Part shown: in pieces, positions 56,801 to 64,000 of the stretch | Numbering within the stretch: position 1 is the stretch's first letter | Layout: every line of letters starts with the position of its first letter | Assembly: GCA_964019055.1 (NCBI GenBank) | Contig: OZ025207.1 | Span: forward strand, 18,563,730-18,627,729 | Direction of reading: 5' to 3' | DNA: 64,000 nucleotides | Source: Anthopleura xanthogrammica | Lineage: Eukaryota; Cnidaria; Anthozoa; Actiniaria; Actiniidae | The notes under the pieces: model-generated | What the model saw: the letters and a program-made list of their open reading frames with translations, nothing else | Databases searched by the model: none | What the model was told of the DNA's origin: nothing | Program-made: the position numbers and the translations under genes

Positions 56801-59800
56801 CATTTCCCGCCTAAATGTCACGTGACTGTGAGAAAAAATTCTAAAATCTGAATTTATTGGGATTTTTAGTTTCTGAATTCACAATTTTACAAAAAAGTAG
56901 AATTGCCACAACCTGTCACTGATTCTATAGGTAAATTCATTGGAGGACGAGGGAATTCCACGTTGAATTTCACGAGAGAAATCAATATCGCACGAATCGC
57001 GGAGTCCGCGGAGCGATGATTATAAACAGGAGACAATACCCTGGACATTTTGTTGCAGTTGTTACAAATAATCCCGCTTCCGACACCTATATCTACGGTG
57101 GCTTATAAAGGACTTCTTAAAGAGTGAGATAGTTTTCTAAAAAGTGAATTTTCTGAGAGGCGAAGTTCATGGAAATCCATTGAAATGTCTTTGATTGACG
57201 GCCCACTAAGTCCACGTCTAGAGGCGAGACGTTTTGTCTCGAACTGATCACAGTTTAAGATAAAAATTATCTCACTTTTTAGAAAAAATATCTTACTCTT
57301 TAAGAAAAATTATCTCGTAGTTTTACAAAAATTATCTCACTTTTTAGAAAAATTATCTCACTTTTTAAGAAAAATTATCTCACTCTTTAAGAAAAATTAT
57401 CTCACTTTTTAGAAAATTATCTCACTCTTTAAGAAAAATTATCTCACTATTTTTAAAACCTCTATAAAAGACAGATACGATCAATTTTAGAAGAGTGCTA
57501 ATGTTAAATCCACAAAAAATAGTTACCATTCAACTATTGTACATGTCGGCTTATTTGTTTACATCTGTACTAGTTTGACATGAAATTCGTCTAATCGGCT
57601 TTTAATATTACTCCGGTTTCCGACTCACTTTAAAAAGCGGAAATGCCGTATATGCATTTCAAAATACATTCTTTGTATTTTAGATCATGAACCAATAAAA
57701 TTCAAGTCGAGGGAACCTTTTGAATGTAATTTCTTCGATGTACTATAGACGCGTTAAGCGTAACGCTTCGGTTGGCGTGACCCTTTAGCCGGATACACTT
57801 CACTTCAAACTTTGGTTTGTCAACACCAAACCACTTCGAGTCCAAGCATGAAACTTCTGTGAGATGACAAATAATAACCAGGCTTTGGCTGACTGTAATT
57901 TTTGTCTCGAAGTTTTAGGTACCAGGAAAGGTTTTTGGCCGTTAAACTTAGCCAATTTTCGCATGTTTTTCAAGACCACGAAAATGGGGTTCACAAAAAA
58001 AACTATAAAAAAATAAATAGCCAACTTAAAAACAACTTCTAATGCAATATCAAACTTTAAGAGTGTCTTAATATGTGAGAGAAATATTAGATTAATCGGT
58101 TTTATATTTAGCCGTCAGCAGTACCACAAAGTAAGCTTATAAATCAGTCAGTTCGGGTGTGAAAATCGGCTAATTTACCGCCAAACCAAAATTTCGTAAA
58201 GATCGCCAGAAAAAAAATTCGCATCAACTTTTTAGTATTTTTCCCATGATAGGAACACTAAATGGGATCATTTGGTGAAATAAAAAAAAATTCGAATTTA
58301 TTCATCTGACTTGAGATTCTCGACTGTTACGGGCATCCGCTCTTAAGTTATTCTTTTATCAGGACACCGCAAGGGATTTTTCCCGTCTTCTCGAGGCTCG
58401 TTTGCAAGATCACGGGCGGGATCTTGGCGCCTGTCGGGAAACCCCAACCCTTCGTTGGCCGTTTAGCCTCTTCAGAAATGGTCGCACGAAGACCAGCTTT
58501 GGCATGCTTAGAGCATTTGCGGTTTCGCGGTCCAACGGCGTTTAGAGCCGGGGAGATACATAATCACAGCGGCGTGTGGGAAGGTTTAATCCCCAAGTAC
58601 GGCCCTGTCGATGGTAGGGTAGATTTCGTTCAAATCATACAAGAAGGGGTCCGCGTGCAACATTTCTTTCAAGCTTTCAAGGGACGTTTCAAAGGAAAGG
58701 AGTATAGCATACAATTTTGCTTCTCGCTATTAGTTCAGTATTCAGTATTCAGTGAGGATATATTACTATGGCAACATCTTACGTTTTGCGTTTTCGAGCA
58801 ATTTACGCATCACCATCATCTGTTGCTTTCGGTATGAATCGGCTTTGTTGGTAGATGAACAGAACAAAGCATTTTAGTAACCATGATCAGTACAATCACT
58901 TAAGGTCCAGTTACAATGTTTAATTTTCTCAGCAACTTGTCTCTCGATGCTTGAAAATGTAGCGTTGCAGGTTGCCGAGATGAGGTGTTACACTTCAACA
59001 CGATCTCAGCAACATTCAGCGACTTAAAAAATATGCCTTAAATTGCAAGAAACGTTGCTGGAGGGGTGATACACTGAACAATGGCGTTGTCAGTTGCTGC
59101 AATCCGTTGCGAAAAGTAAAACTGAGTTCTGCTTCGTGCAACGCTACACGCAACAAAACAATTGCGAGGTAACCCCTGTTACACTGTGCAATTCTCCAGC
59201 AACTTATCTCGCTATGGTACTGCTAGACAAGTTGCTGAGAAAATTGCAGTGTAACAGGGCCTTTAGTCGTCAGCAGCCGATAATCATCCTCATCATCATG
59301 ATGTTCTTTTTAATTCGACTTCAGTGGTGGATAAGCAGAAATAATAACGTCTGTGTACGAAGTATTTTCGACTTCAGTGGTGGATAAGCAGAAATAATAA
59401 CGTCTGTGTACGAAGTATTTTCGACTTCAGTGGTGGATAAGCAGAAATAATAACGTCTGTGTACGAAGTATTTTGATCATTACTAATACATGGAAATGCA
59501 CAGTTCCGAAACGCGAGAAAACTAAGTATCACATGTACAAATAGTTAGCGCGCGCTAGTAACGTTTTCCATTGTGACCCTGAAGATGGACGATTTGTCCG
59601 AAAGCTTGGTCGTTTTGTTAAATTAAAATTAGTTGAAACCATATACATCCAAAATGTCGATACCTACATACCAAGAAACGATTTATCTAGCTATGGTTTT
59701 CTGTCATGATCATCAATACCACCTTCGTCGCCATCTTCATAATCTTCATTATCATTTTTCAATGTAGTTCGAATCGACTTTAGTGGTGGATGGACAGACA

Positions 59801-62800
59801 CGCCTCCTATTGCGTATGAACACGGTGGAGTGGTTACTAACGTCGCCATCAAGCTGAACGGCAAGGTATTCAGTATTCAATTTTCAGAGACGTAGTCAGG
59901 ATTTTGCCTTGGGGGCCCAAAATCCGTATTCAAAACATCAACCAAGAAAAAAACGGTTAACGGGATAGGGAGGGCCCGGTCCCCCTTGGCCCTCCCCCTG
60001 GCTACGCCCTTGCTTTTAAAAGTCATTTAAAGATAGTTATTGCATACCTTTATCTTACAAGATGGAGCGCGTAACTTCATCTTGTTGCAAGCAAAAATAA
60101 CTTTTACTTTTGAAAAGGTTTTAGAGACAGAACTTTGCGTATTGTTTTTCATTATCATAATATTTTACTTTTTTTTTTTTTTTTTTCAAAACTCGTAGAA
60201 ACCACTGGTAGTAAAAGCCAAGAGAATTCCTGAGTAAGTAGATGATATACACCCTATGCATAAGGGCGTGGCCATGGAAATACCTTAGTTCATCAGTTAT
60301 CGAAAAAACCATTGCTTTCATTGTAAAGAGTATATCGATTTTAGTAATCTTCAAAAATTTCAGCTTACTAACATTAAATGATAAAAAGCTACAGCTGTTT
60401 GAAATTAGAAAGATTTGTATGGAAACAACAACCAAGGCCTGACCAGCCTCGTTTTCATGTTTTTGGCACATTTCAAATGCTTATAACTCTGCAGTGATTT
60501 AATATGTAACAACAGAACTCTACCAAATTACTAATTTAGACATGCTCTTTCTTGTAATCAAAATATATTTTTGAAATCATTGATGATTCATGGTGCTCGT
60601 TCCCAGTCTTTACTCTTTATGCATAGGGTGTATTATGTGTTTAGCTCTCTCTCCAGTCAGAAGGAAAAAAGCCATTATTTTAAAGAGGGTAAAGACTTAT
60701 TAACCACGAAGAGTTATCTAACATACGACTCTGATTCTGAGATCGAATTGGAATCGAGAAGGGAGGAAAACCAGAGAAAACCCCTCGAAGCACAGGAGAG
60801 AACCAACAAGAAACTCTACTCACATATGACACCAAACCCAGCGGGACTCGAACCCGGGTCGCATTGGTGAGAGGCGAGCTCTCTCACCGCTACACCCATG
60901 CTTCCCTCAAAATCGTAGACGACGGAGCCAATGAAAGAGTTATTTTGGGCATTTAGCCCCTACGTTTTGGGTAACCCACCTCCACTTTTAAACCGCGCGC
61001 CATCTGTGACTGTAGATTGTAAAAAACGAGTATTAATTGTTTTGTTTCTTTAGGTTTCAGATAATTCTGGTTATTCTAGCAGGAGAACACAGCACTCGTC
61101 TTGTATGTGAAACGTTAGATGACTTGGCAAATTACTCGCAACCTCACGCTCCAGGTAACGCTATGTTGTCACACTGTAGTCTCGTGTCACGAATTCTCAC
61201 TAATGGACGTAACGCAATGATTCAAACATAAGGCTTTTGAGATTTTTTGACGTGGTGCATTCTGGTCTAGCTTGGGTTCAAAGATCAGAAGAGTCCTGAA
61301 TGAATCGCTTGAATATGGTTTAGAAATTTACCGATGGTGGAAAAGATACTGATGATACTAGAACAAAGAACGTATTTCCAATATGTTTCAAATGGGAGAA
61401 TGGAATTTTTTATTGAGTGTAATTTTTTCTCAGTCCAAACCTCTGGAAATTCCTTTTCGACATAAACCATATAATTACGCACAAACAAAGCAAACATACT
61501 CAAGGGAATGACACGTTATCTGAAGTATAAAATACTTCTCTCCATCCAACAAAATAGTCCGTATTTTACCCTAACGAAGGAAATCTACTGCCTTTATGAG
61601 TCATTATTCCTATCAATACTGAATGTTTCAGGTGCCTTAATCAAAGCCTGCTTCTGTGCAGCGAGTATAATCGTTCTCGACTCCCCAAAATCACTCGCTG
61701 ACCAGCTCAAAGAAAAATACGGTGGCGGCTTTGAGGTCCATTCCGCCGCTGACATTCCTTACGGAAGTGGACTGGGCACGAGCAGTATTTTAGCGGGCGT
61801 TGTCATGGGAGCTGTTCTGCGAGCCGCTGGACTCACAGCAGACGTCACATCTCTGATCCATGCCGTAATGGTGGTGGAGCAAATGTTGACCTGTGGGGGT
61901 GGATGGCAGGATAATGTTGGTGGTCTTGCGCCAGGATTCAAGATTGCTAACTCCAAAGCTCAGCTACCTATTGAAGTAGAGTACGAAGTGCTGAAGGTGT
62001 CTGGTTCGATGATTGATCAGCTGAACAAATGTCTGGTTTTTGTTTACACTGGGAAGACAAGATTGGCCAAGAACCTCTTGCAGGTGACATACATTTTCTG
62101 GTAGAATAGCAGCGAGGAAAAAAATAGACGAGGATATCTAAAACTCAACAAAAATGACATTATTTGTGGTAACTTTTCTTCCTTTTTTCCCATCAGAATG
62201 TGGTTCGTAATTGGTACGGCAGACAGCCAAACATAGTCAAAGTCGTCGATGATCTGGCTGATAATGCTAAAACACTAGCTAAAGCACTAGAAGATGGTAG
62301 GTTAGGTCAACGTAAGGCCGATTAGGGCTTTCTGCTCTGCTCTGCTTTGTTTTTTCCTTTGTTGGTTTTTTTTCTTTTTTCTTTTTTTTTTTTTTTTTTT
62401 GGCTGACCCTCTCAGGACTTATATTGGTATTTCAAGCTAGGCTTACCGCTTTTTCCAGTAAAGATTTGTGACGGTGGACCCAAGTTGCCACCCCTCCGTC
62501 ATCCAATCATATATCTAACTTCATGTCCTTTATTTCCCCCCAGGGGATCTGGCCCTTTTTGGACAGTGTGTCAGTAATTACAGAGAACACAAGAAACTGA
62601 TCGCTCCAGGTTAGTAGCTGACTGTGCCGTCACAATCATCCCGTGTTGTACCATATTCTGTAAGTAAGAGGTGTTTGTTTTTTAGGTACCGAACCAGAGG
62701 ATATACGTAAGATGATGGAAGCAATTCAACCTTATGTCTATGGTAAGTCCTAATGATGATAGTTGTGGTGGTGTTGTTGTTGCTTCTGTTGCTGTTGTTG

Positions 62801-63785
62801 TTGTTGCTGGTTTTATTTTGGCTACTAATGTTACGGTACGTTCAAGATAATGATGCTGCTGCTGTTGCTGCTTCTGCTGCTGTTGTTGCTTCTGCTGCTG
62901 ATACTATTGTTTCTGCTTCTGCTGTTGCTGTTGTTGTTTCTACTGCTGCTGTCGTTGCTACTTTTGCTGCTGTTGATATTGTTGCTGTTGGTGCTGCTCC
63001 TGCTGTTGTGTTGGCTGCTATTGCCCGCATTGTTTTTGTTCAGTATTGTTGATGTTGTTGTTGCCGTTGGAGTAAGTGTCAGTCCTACCAGACCCTTTTT
63101 GAACTCAAAAAAGCTATACTATACTTTATATATATGAGCAGGAGTAGCTCAGTTGGTTAGTGTGTGGCCTTCGGAGCTAGAGGCCTACGGTTCGATCCTC
63201 AGGATCTCCACGTCTGTTCCGACTTCACTCTTTCTGTGTAGCTTTAGCTTTAATTACCAGAAATAAGAAGCACTGATAGTTTGAGGGGGTAATATAAAGT
63301 GCGCACCTTCGAACACTTTATACACGCATGAACCCCTGGCTCACTCCCCACGATTTCGAAGTAAAATATTTGATTTTACATTTTTTTTACTCACTCTCAA
63401 GATAGTGGTTGCAACAAACGATGACAAGAAGCGTCGCTTGATATAATATTCTGTACATTTGGTAATAAAAATCCATGTGTTCACCCCCGCAGGTCAATGT
63501 CTCGCAGGCGCAGGTGGTGGTGGGTTTCTGTGCGCGATTGCGAAGTCTCCTGAAATGGCGGGAAAAATCAAAGAAACTTTAGGAAACAAAAAGGTAAGTC
63601 ATTTGGTATTGGAAATCCAGTTCTCAGCTGTCTCACTAGTACACATAAATCCACCTATTCTCCTAGTATCCAGCCATCAATTTCTTACTTCTTTTGTGTT
63701 TTTTTTTTTTTTTCAGTTTTCAGATGAAGTTGCCTTCCACGAAGTTTCTATTGATAACGAAGGGCTCACAATCAGAAATGAATAA
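39267..63785 (+). CDS. FCSK: L-fucose kinase (complete, 29 exons)
   Basis: Cytosolic salvage enzyme: L-fucose + ATP to beta-L-fucose-1-phosphate, feeding GDP-fucose synthesis with FPGT. About 1116 residues (human enzyme about 1084). Exons: 39267-39366, 39741-39892, 40496-40546, 41070-41207, 42088-42160, 42752-42852, 43447-43527, 43812-43931, 44522-44720, 45185-45324, 45855-45959, 46329-46388, 47200-47322, 49278-49382, 50483-50628, 51651-51865, 52711-52862, 53184-53245, 53555-53639, 54114-54177, 59768-59865, 60199-60233, 61054-61154, 61632-62083, 62197-62296, 62544-62609, 62686-62742, 63493-63593, 63717-63785; all phases fit. The N-terminal fucokinase domain has [12 protein letters not shown] (about residue 60). 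The C-terminal GHMP kinase has [13 protein letters not shown] (about 758), the ATP loop [10 protein letters not shown] (about 878-887) and GAGGGGF (about 1064). The start is the first ATG, before a Ser run. Introns carry most of the repeats in this half of the window. Confidence 0.95.
40284..40420. mobile_element. MITE (TAGACCCCTTGCAGCA family), copy 2
   Basis: AAGACCCCTTGCAGCATGTC and AAAAGGGGTCTATA ends. Inner CAGCTCAATTTGGAGGGCAAAAC pairs with TTTTGTCCTCCAAATTGAGCTG. It lies just upstream of FCSK exon 3. Confidence 0.8.
40710..40976. mobile_element. MITE with arms of about 110 bases
   Basis: CACATCAAGAGTTCCACGC..TGCTCTAAG at the left pairs with CTTAGAGCAGTAGCGTGG..CTTGATGTG at the right. 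CATGATGAAAAAGTGG-like and CCACTTTTTCATCAC segments also pair, as do TATGCAATATTTTG-like sequences near the centre. FCSK intron 3. Confidence 0.8.
41495..41625 (+). mobile_element. 5'-truncated SINE leading into a tandem array
   Basis: SINE body words AGAGTTTGTTGGGTCCTTCTC, TTCTCTGGGTTCTCAGG and CCTCCTACAAAACCCAAC run directly into the 57-base repeat array at 41626. Confidence 0.65.
41626..42008 (+). repeat. 57-bp tandem array from a SINE tail, about 6-7 copies
   Basis: The unit is GATCTGTGAGTTAGCC..CCCTGACTTAGATCAGCC..GGTTGTTTCAGGGTT, about 57 bases. The mirror array at 51955-52330 has the same unit inverted, and a single decayed unit is at about 43620-43680. Confidence 0.85.
42338..42602. 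mobile_element. MITE (TTTACAGCACTTTTCATA ends)
   Basis: TTTACAGCACTTTTCATATTT pairs with AAATATGAAAAGCGCTGTAA. Inner GGCATTTTGGCTTCTGTCAATCAAA pairs with TTTGATTGATGGAAGCCAAAACGCC. FCSK intron 5. Confidence 0.8.
42909..43066. mobile_element. MITE (ATAGACCTC family), short copy
   Basis: CATTATATTTTCCCATTTCAGACCA pairs with TGGTCTGAAATGGGAAAACATTATG. Ends ATAGACCTTTTTAG and GAGGATCCCAATAG. FCSK intron 6. Confidence 0.75.
44180..44372 (-). mobile_element. tRNA-derived SINE
   Basis: Reverse-oriented: AAACTGGAGAACCCAAAG, AGCACAGGAGAGAACC, GGCGGGACTCAAACCTGGGT (B-box inverse), CACTCTCACTGCTATGCCACCC (A-box inverse). FCSK intron 8. Confidence 0.75.
44737..44803 (+). repeat. (GACA)n/(GACG)n tetranucleotide repeat
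   Basis: Starts 16 bases after the FCSK exon 9 donor: CAGACAGACAGACGGACGG, returning to pure GACA. Perfect tetranucleotide units with one internal GACG block. Confidence 0.95.
44812..44880 (+). pseudogene. FCSK: Partial tandem copy of the 3' end of FCSK exon 9, with splice donor
   Basis: ACTGGAGCAAGGAAGACATT followed by GTGGAAACACC and AGGGGAATGAAAA repeats the last ~50 coding bases of exon 9 (44666-44720) and its donor GGAGGTAAGA, including ACCAG and another short GACA run. The frame from exon 9 through the gap hits TAG at 44807-44809, so use of this second donor would truncate the protein. Confidence 0.8.
46000..46292. repeat. Short-period minisatellite (GTAGGTTGTRGATAGG)
   Basis: Degenerate units of 11-16 bases (GTAGGTTGTGG, GTAGGGTGTTG, GTAGATTGTAGATAGGATG), with a higher-order block of about 80-110 bases repeated three times. 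FCSK intron 11. Confidence 0.85.
46419..46649. mobile_element. MITE (TTACAGTGCTTCCAAT family), copy 2
   Basis: AAAGCACTTCTCAATCACTCC and GGCATGTGATTTGGAAATGCTGTTAA ends. Inner AAATTGTACAATTTTCTGCTG pairs with CAGCAAATTGTACAATTT. Family of 24777-24997. Confidence 0.75.
46832..47141. mobile_element. MITE (ACCTTCCCTGCTAGCAGAGTC ends)
   Basis: ACCTTCCCTGCTAGCAGAGT pairs with ACTCTGCTAACAGGGAAGGT. Arms of about 85 bases include GACAAATCCTGGCAGAGAAAA and TTTTCTCTGCCAGGATTTGTC. It ends about 60 bases before FCSK exon 13. Confidence 0.85.
47440..47690. mobile_element. Compound inverted repeat
   Basis: ACTTATTGTGATTTTGAGCTG (47541) pairs with CAGCTCAAAATCGCAATAAGT (47669). GCCGCCAATATA occurs directly repeated outside the arms. 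FCSK intron 13. Confidence 0.65.
48018..49232. mobile_element. Foldback element with a 22-bp satellite in its arms
   Basis: Exact terminal inverted repeats of at least 26 bases (GTTAGCCCCTTGGTGGTTTA and its inverse). Inside each end is a tandem 22-base unit (GGTTTAGCCCTACTATTCAAGT or its inverse): about 3-4 copies left (48030-48110) and about 37 right (48411-49228). Between them (48111-48410) is unique AT-rich sequence with GGACTATTA repeats. FCSK intron 13. Confidence 0.85.
49512..49735 (+). mobile_element. tRNA-derived SINE, best-preserved copy
   Basis: Head: GCACGGGTGGCGTAGTGGTAA (A-box) and CGAGTTCGAGTCCCGCC (B-box), 40 bases apart. Body: GTGAGTAGAGTTTCTGG, TCTCTCCTGTGCTTCGAGGG, CTCCGGGTTCTCCGG. 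Tail: CCTCCACAAAAATCAATTTC then AATTCGATCATGG. It can serve as the family reference in this window. FCSK intron 14. Confidence 0.85.
49920..50341. mobile_element. MITE with CCCCC-rich interior
   Basis: TACCGTAAATCCTCTATTTT pairs with AATAGGGGATTTAAGGTA. Inside, AAGCCCCCCTCTCTAATAAA-type words recur on both sides, including two C homopolymers (about 49963-49974 and 50266-50283). FCSK intron 14. Confidence 0.75.
50907..51475. repeat. 17-bp satellite (GGCCGTTGGGTAGAGGT), about 33 copies
   Basis: Near-perfect 17-base units with G/T or G/A variants at one site (TTGGG, TTGTG, TTGAG). It ends in GGCCGGGTTATTGGAGG, then TTCGACTGTATTTC. A diverged unit precedes it (GTGGCCGTTGTGGAGAGG near 50836). No stop in the minus-strand frame, giving a meaningless 207-residue ORF. 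FCSK intron 15. Confidence 0.95.
51955..52330 (-). repeat. 57-bp tandem array (inverted relative to 41626-42008)
   Basis: Units GATCTAAGTCAGGGCA, GGCTAACTCACAGAT, GAACCCTGAAACAACCTC, about 57 bases, 6-7 copies. It runs into a SINE body at 52330, as the mirror array does. FCSK intron 16. Confidence 0.85.
52331..52500 (-). mobile_element. tRNA-derived SINE, decayed head
   Basis: AATTGGAATTTAGCTTGTTAGG, GGAGGAAAGCTAGAGAAC, GAGAAAGCCCTCGAATC, then a decayed head (CGAACTTGAGACTCC, GCACTATTGCTACGC). Reverse orientation. Confidence 0.65.
53052..53154. mobile_element. MITE (TAGACCCCTTGCAGCA family), copy 3, shortened
   Basis: CCCTTGCAGCACGTCGG, TCAAATTCTCAGGAGATTG, TTTTGTCCTTCAAATTGAGCT, CACTTGCAAGGGG. 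It lacks the left inner arm seen in the other two copies. It ends about 30 bases before FCSK exon 18. Confidence 0.7.
53325..53465 (-). mobile_element. tRNA-derived SINE, truncated
   Basis: AATTTAGAAGTTGATTTTTTGC, GGAGGAAAACCAAAGAACC, CCCTCGAAGCACAGGAGAG, CTGCGGGACTCAAACCTTG (B-box inverse); the A-box end is missing. FCSK intron 18. Confidence 0.7.
53661..53800. mobile_element. Relic of the CATGTTGGTTGAC inverted-repeat family
   Basis: TGCATGTGACGTCATAGCCG, TTCATGTTGGTGGACTTTGAC, TCTTTCAACATGGCGG match 1186-1345 with decay, followed by a G homopolymer. Confidence 0.5.
54178..54761 (-). other. GC-richer block, possible LTR-type remnant
   Basis: It differs from surrounding intron in composition. 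A unit of about 75 bases (TGCTTAGATAGTTTTCTATG, GGGAGTTCAGCCGAGCAT) is repeated twice at about 54433-54548. On the minus strand GCAATAAAGGATGTG could be a poly(A) signal of an LTR. I could not find paired LTR ends, so this is a weak reading. Confidence 0.3.
56188..56305. mobile_element. Small inverted repeat inside the TTAA element
   Basis: CTAGACCC pairs with GGGTCTA; AAAGTGTTGTGTTTTTCGCACTT..GACGTCA pairs with TGACGTTAAGTGCGGAAAACACTT. It directly abuts the next nested repeat. Confidence 0.65.
56302..56930. mobile_element. Nested MITE-like element inside the TTAA element
   Basis: CTATAGAATCAGTGACAGG pairs with CCTGTCACTGATTCTATAG. Arms of about 100 bases include ACTAAAAATCCCAATAAATT and its inverse. 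At its centre a further palindrome pairs ATTAATATTAATTGATTA (about 56680) with TAATCAATATTAATATTAAT (about 56745). Confidence 0.8.
57240..57452. repeat. Tandem ~22-bp repeat at the inner edge of the right arm
   Basis: ATTATCTCACTTTTTAGAAAA and ATTATCTCACTCTTTAAGAAAA units alternate about nine times. Related inverted words (AAAGAGTGAGATAGTTTTCTAAAAAGTGA) occur just upstream at about 57118. Absent from the left arm. Confidence 0.8.
58347..58860 (+). other. GC-richer block with a 137-codon frame of unknown nature
   Basis: 58424-58837 reads as an open frame with normal-looking composition ([36 protein letters not shown]) before degenerating after about residue 95. It lies in the FCSK intron, immediately right of the TTAA element, opposite the GC-richer block on its left, so both may be halves of an older element split by that insertion. 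I recognise no domain. Confidence 0.3.
58901..59265. mobile_element. MITE (AATTTTCTCAGCAACTTGTC arms)
   Basis: AAGGTCCAGTTACAATG, TTTAATTTTCTCAGCAACTT pairs with AAGTTGCTGAGAAAATTGCA, CTGTAACAGGGCCTT-type end. The core repeats GCAACG/CGTTGC words. FCSK intron 20. Confidence 0.75.
59315..59475 (+). repeat. FCSK: 54-bp unit x3 resembling the start of FCSK exon 21
   Basis: Three near-identical units begin TCGACTTCAGTGGTGGAT, which matches exon 21 (TCGACTTTAGTGGTGGAT at about 59774) at 17 of 18 bases and continues to resemble it for about 10 more. Exon 21 encodes RIDFSGGW, so the array looks like a decayed, triplicated exon fragment 300-450 bases upstream of the real exon. A stop follows at once (TAA), so it cannot extend the frame. 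Confidence 0.75.
59885..60012. mobile_element. Small inverted repeat
   Basis: ACGTAGTCAGGATTTTGCCTTGGGGGCCC and GGCCCTCCCCCTGGCTACGCCC pair at the ends, around AAACGGTTAACGGG. FCSK intron 21. Confidence 0.5.
60735..60905 (-). mobile_element. tRNA-derived SINE
   Basis: GAATTGGAATCGAGAAGGG, CCCCTCGAAGCACAGGAGAG, GCGGGACTCGAACCCGGGTC (B-box inverse), CTCTCACCGCTACACCCATG (A-box inverse). FCSK intron 22. Confidence 0.8.
62756..63058 (+). repeat. (TGC/TTG)n trinucleotide array
   Basis: About 300 bases of GTTGTTGCTGCTG-type repeats in FCSK intron 27. The overlapping poly-Leu and poly-Ala frames are artefacts. Confidence 0.95.
63138..63215 (+). mobile_element. tRNA-like SINE head relic
   Basis: GGAGTAGCTCAGTTGGTTAG resembles an A-box region and GGTTCGATCCTC a B-box, but the D and anticodon stems do not pair properly, so this is not a working tRNA gene. 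FCSK intron 27. Confidence 0.5.
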
Positions 63786-64000
63786 TTAAGTAATATTAGA
63801 AATTATCGACCAGTCACAGGGGAAAATTTATTATTTCACTGCCAGTCACCTTAGACAACTAACTAGATTGTATAAATGGTCATTTTTATATTCAAGACGC
63901 ACGAACTTAGGCACACATTTCAGTGCAACTATTTATGAATCTTCGACTGGTTCGTCTCCAAGACGGATAGGAGACGTATAAAGCATACAGAATTGCTGCT
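63786..64000 (+). other. FCSK 3' UTR/downstream, no signal seen
   Basis: AT-rich sequence after the FCSK stop. No clear AATAAA before the window ends, so the transcript end may be outside. Confidence 0.5.

Larger units (their letters stand above)
54762..58346. mobile_element. Large DNA transposon-like element with 890-bp inverted arms and TTAA duplication
   Basis: TTAA at 54762-54765 and 58343-58346 bound a 3577-base element whose arms (54766-55655 and 57453-58342) are 890 bases each and read as identical wherever I compared them. The ends start GAGCGGATGCCCGTAACAG. TTAA targets are used by piggyBac and Kolobok elements; the purine-rich tips fit Kolobok better than the CCC tips of typical piggyBac. 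No transposase frame is visible in the 1.8-kb centre, so it is non-autonomous. It fills most of the 5.6-kb FCSK intron 20. Smaller inverted repeats and a tandem repeat are nested in the centre. Confidence 0.85.

Noticed and set aside
62753..63137. Poly-Leu and poly-Ala frames
   Set aside because: Product of the TGC/TTG trinucleotide repeat in FCSK intron 27.
63138..63215. tRNA gene
   Set aside because: A- and B-box-like words are present but the D and anticodon stems fail to pair.

Overview
This window is eukaryotic nuclear DNA from an intron-rich, AT-rich invertebrate genome. It has many short canonical GT..AG introns, tRNA-derived SINEs, dozens of small inverted-repeat (MITE-like) elements and several satellites. 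The conserved proteins are animal ones, and the repeat style looks to me like a cnidarian, most probably an anthozoan (coral or sea anemone). That placement is inference from memory, not a database result.

Layout: (1) 619-9490 (+) holds the last 16 coding exons of CNOT1, the CCR4-NOT scaffold. One of its introns carries a 24-copy, 60-bp minisatellite. (2) 11344-12459 (-) is a two-exon selenocysteine glutathione peroxidase. The Sec UGA lies at 12268-12270, and its 3' UTR carries three tandem copies of a SECIS element. (3) 13919-36319 (+) is a 36-exon gene for a protein of about 1326 residues, helical and HEAT-like with an acidic tail, that I do not recognise. (4) 39267-63785 (+) is a complete 29-exon L-fucose kinase gene (FCSK, about 1116 residues).

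The genes are unrelated in function: mRNA deadenylation, peroxide detoxification, an unknown scaffold, and fucose salvage. GPX and the HEAT-like gene are head to head, about 1.46 kb apart. CNOT1 and GPX are tail to tail.

Introns and spacers are full of repeats: at least five MITE families present in two or more copies, nested insertions with a readable order, and a tRNA-derived SINE family. A 3.58-kb element in an FCSK intron sits in TTAA duplications, has 890-bp inverted arms that read as identical, and has smaller palindromes nested inside it. A foldback element has about 37 copies of a 22-bp unit in one arm. Two FCSK exon pieces (the end of exon 9 and the start of exon 21) have partial copies in the adjacent introns.

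The most interesting single observation is the triplicated SECIS element behind a one-Sec GPX.
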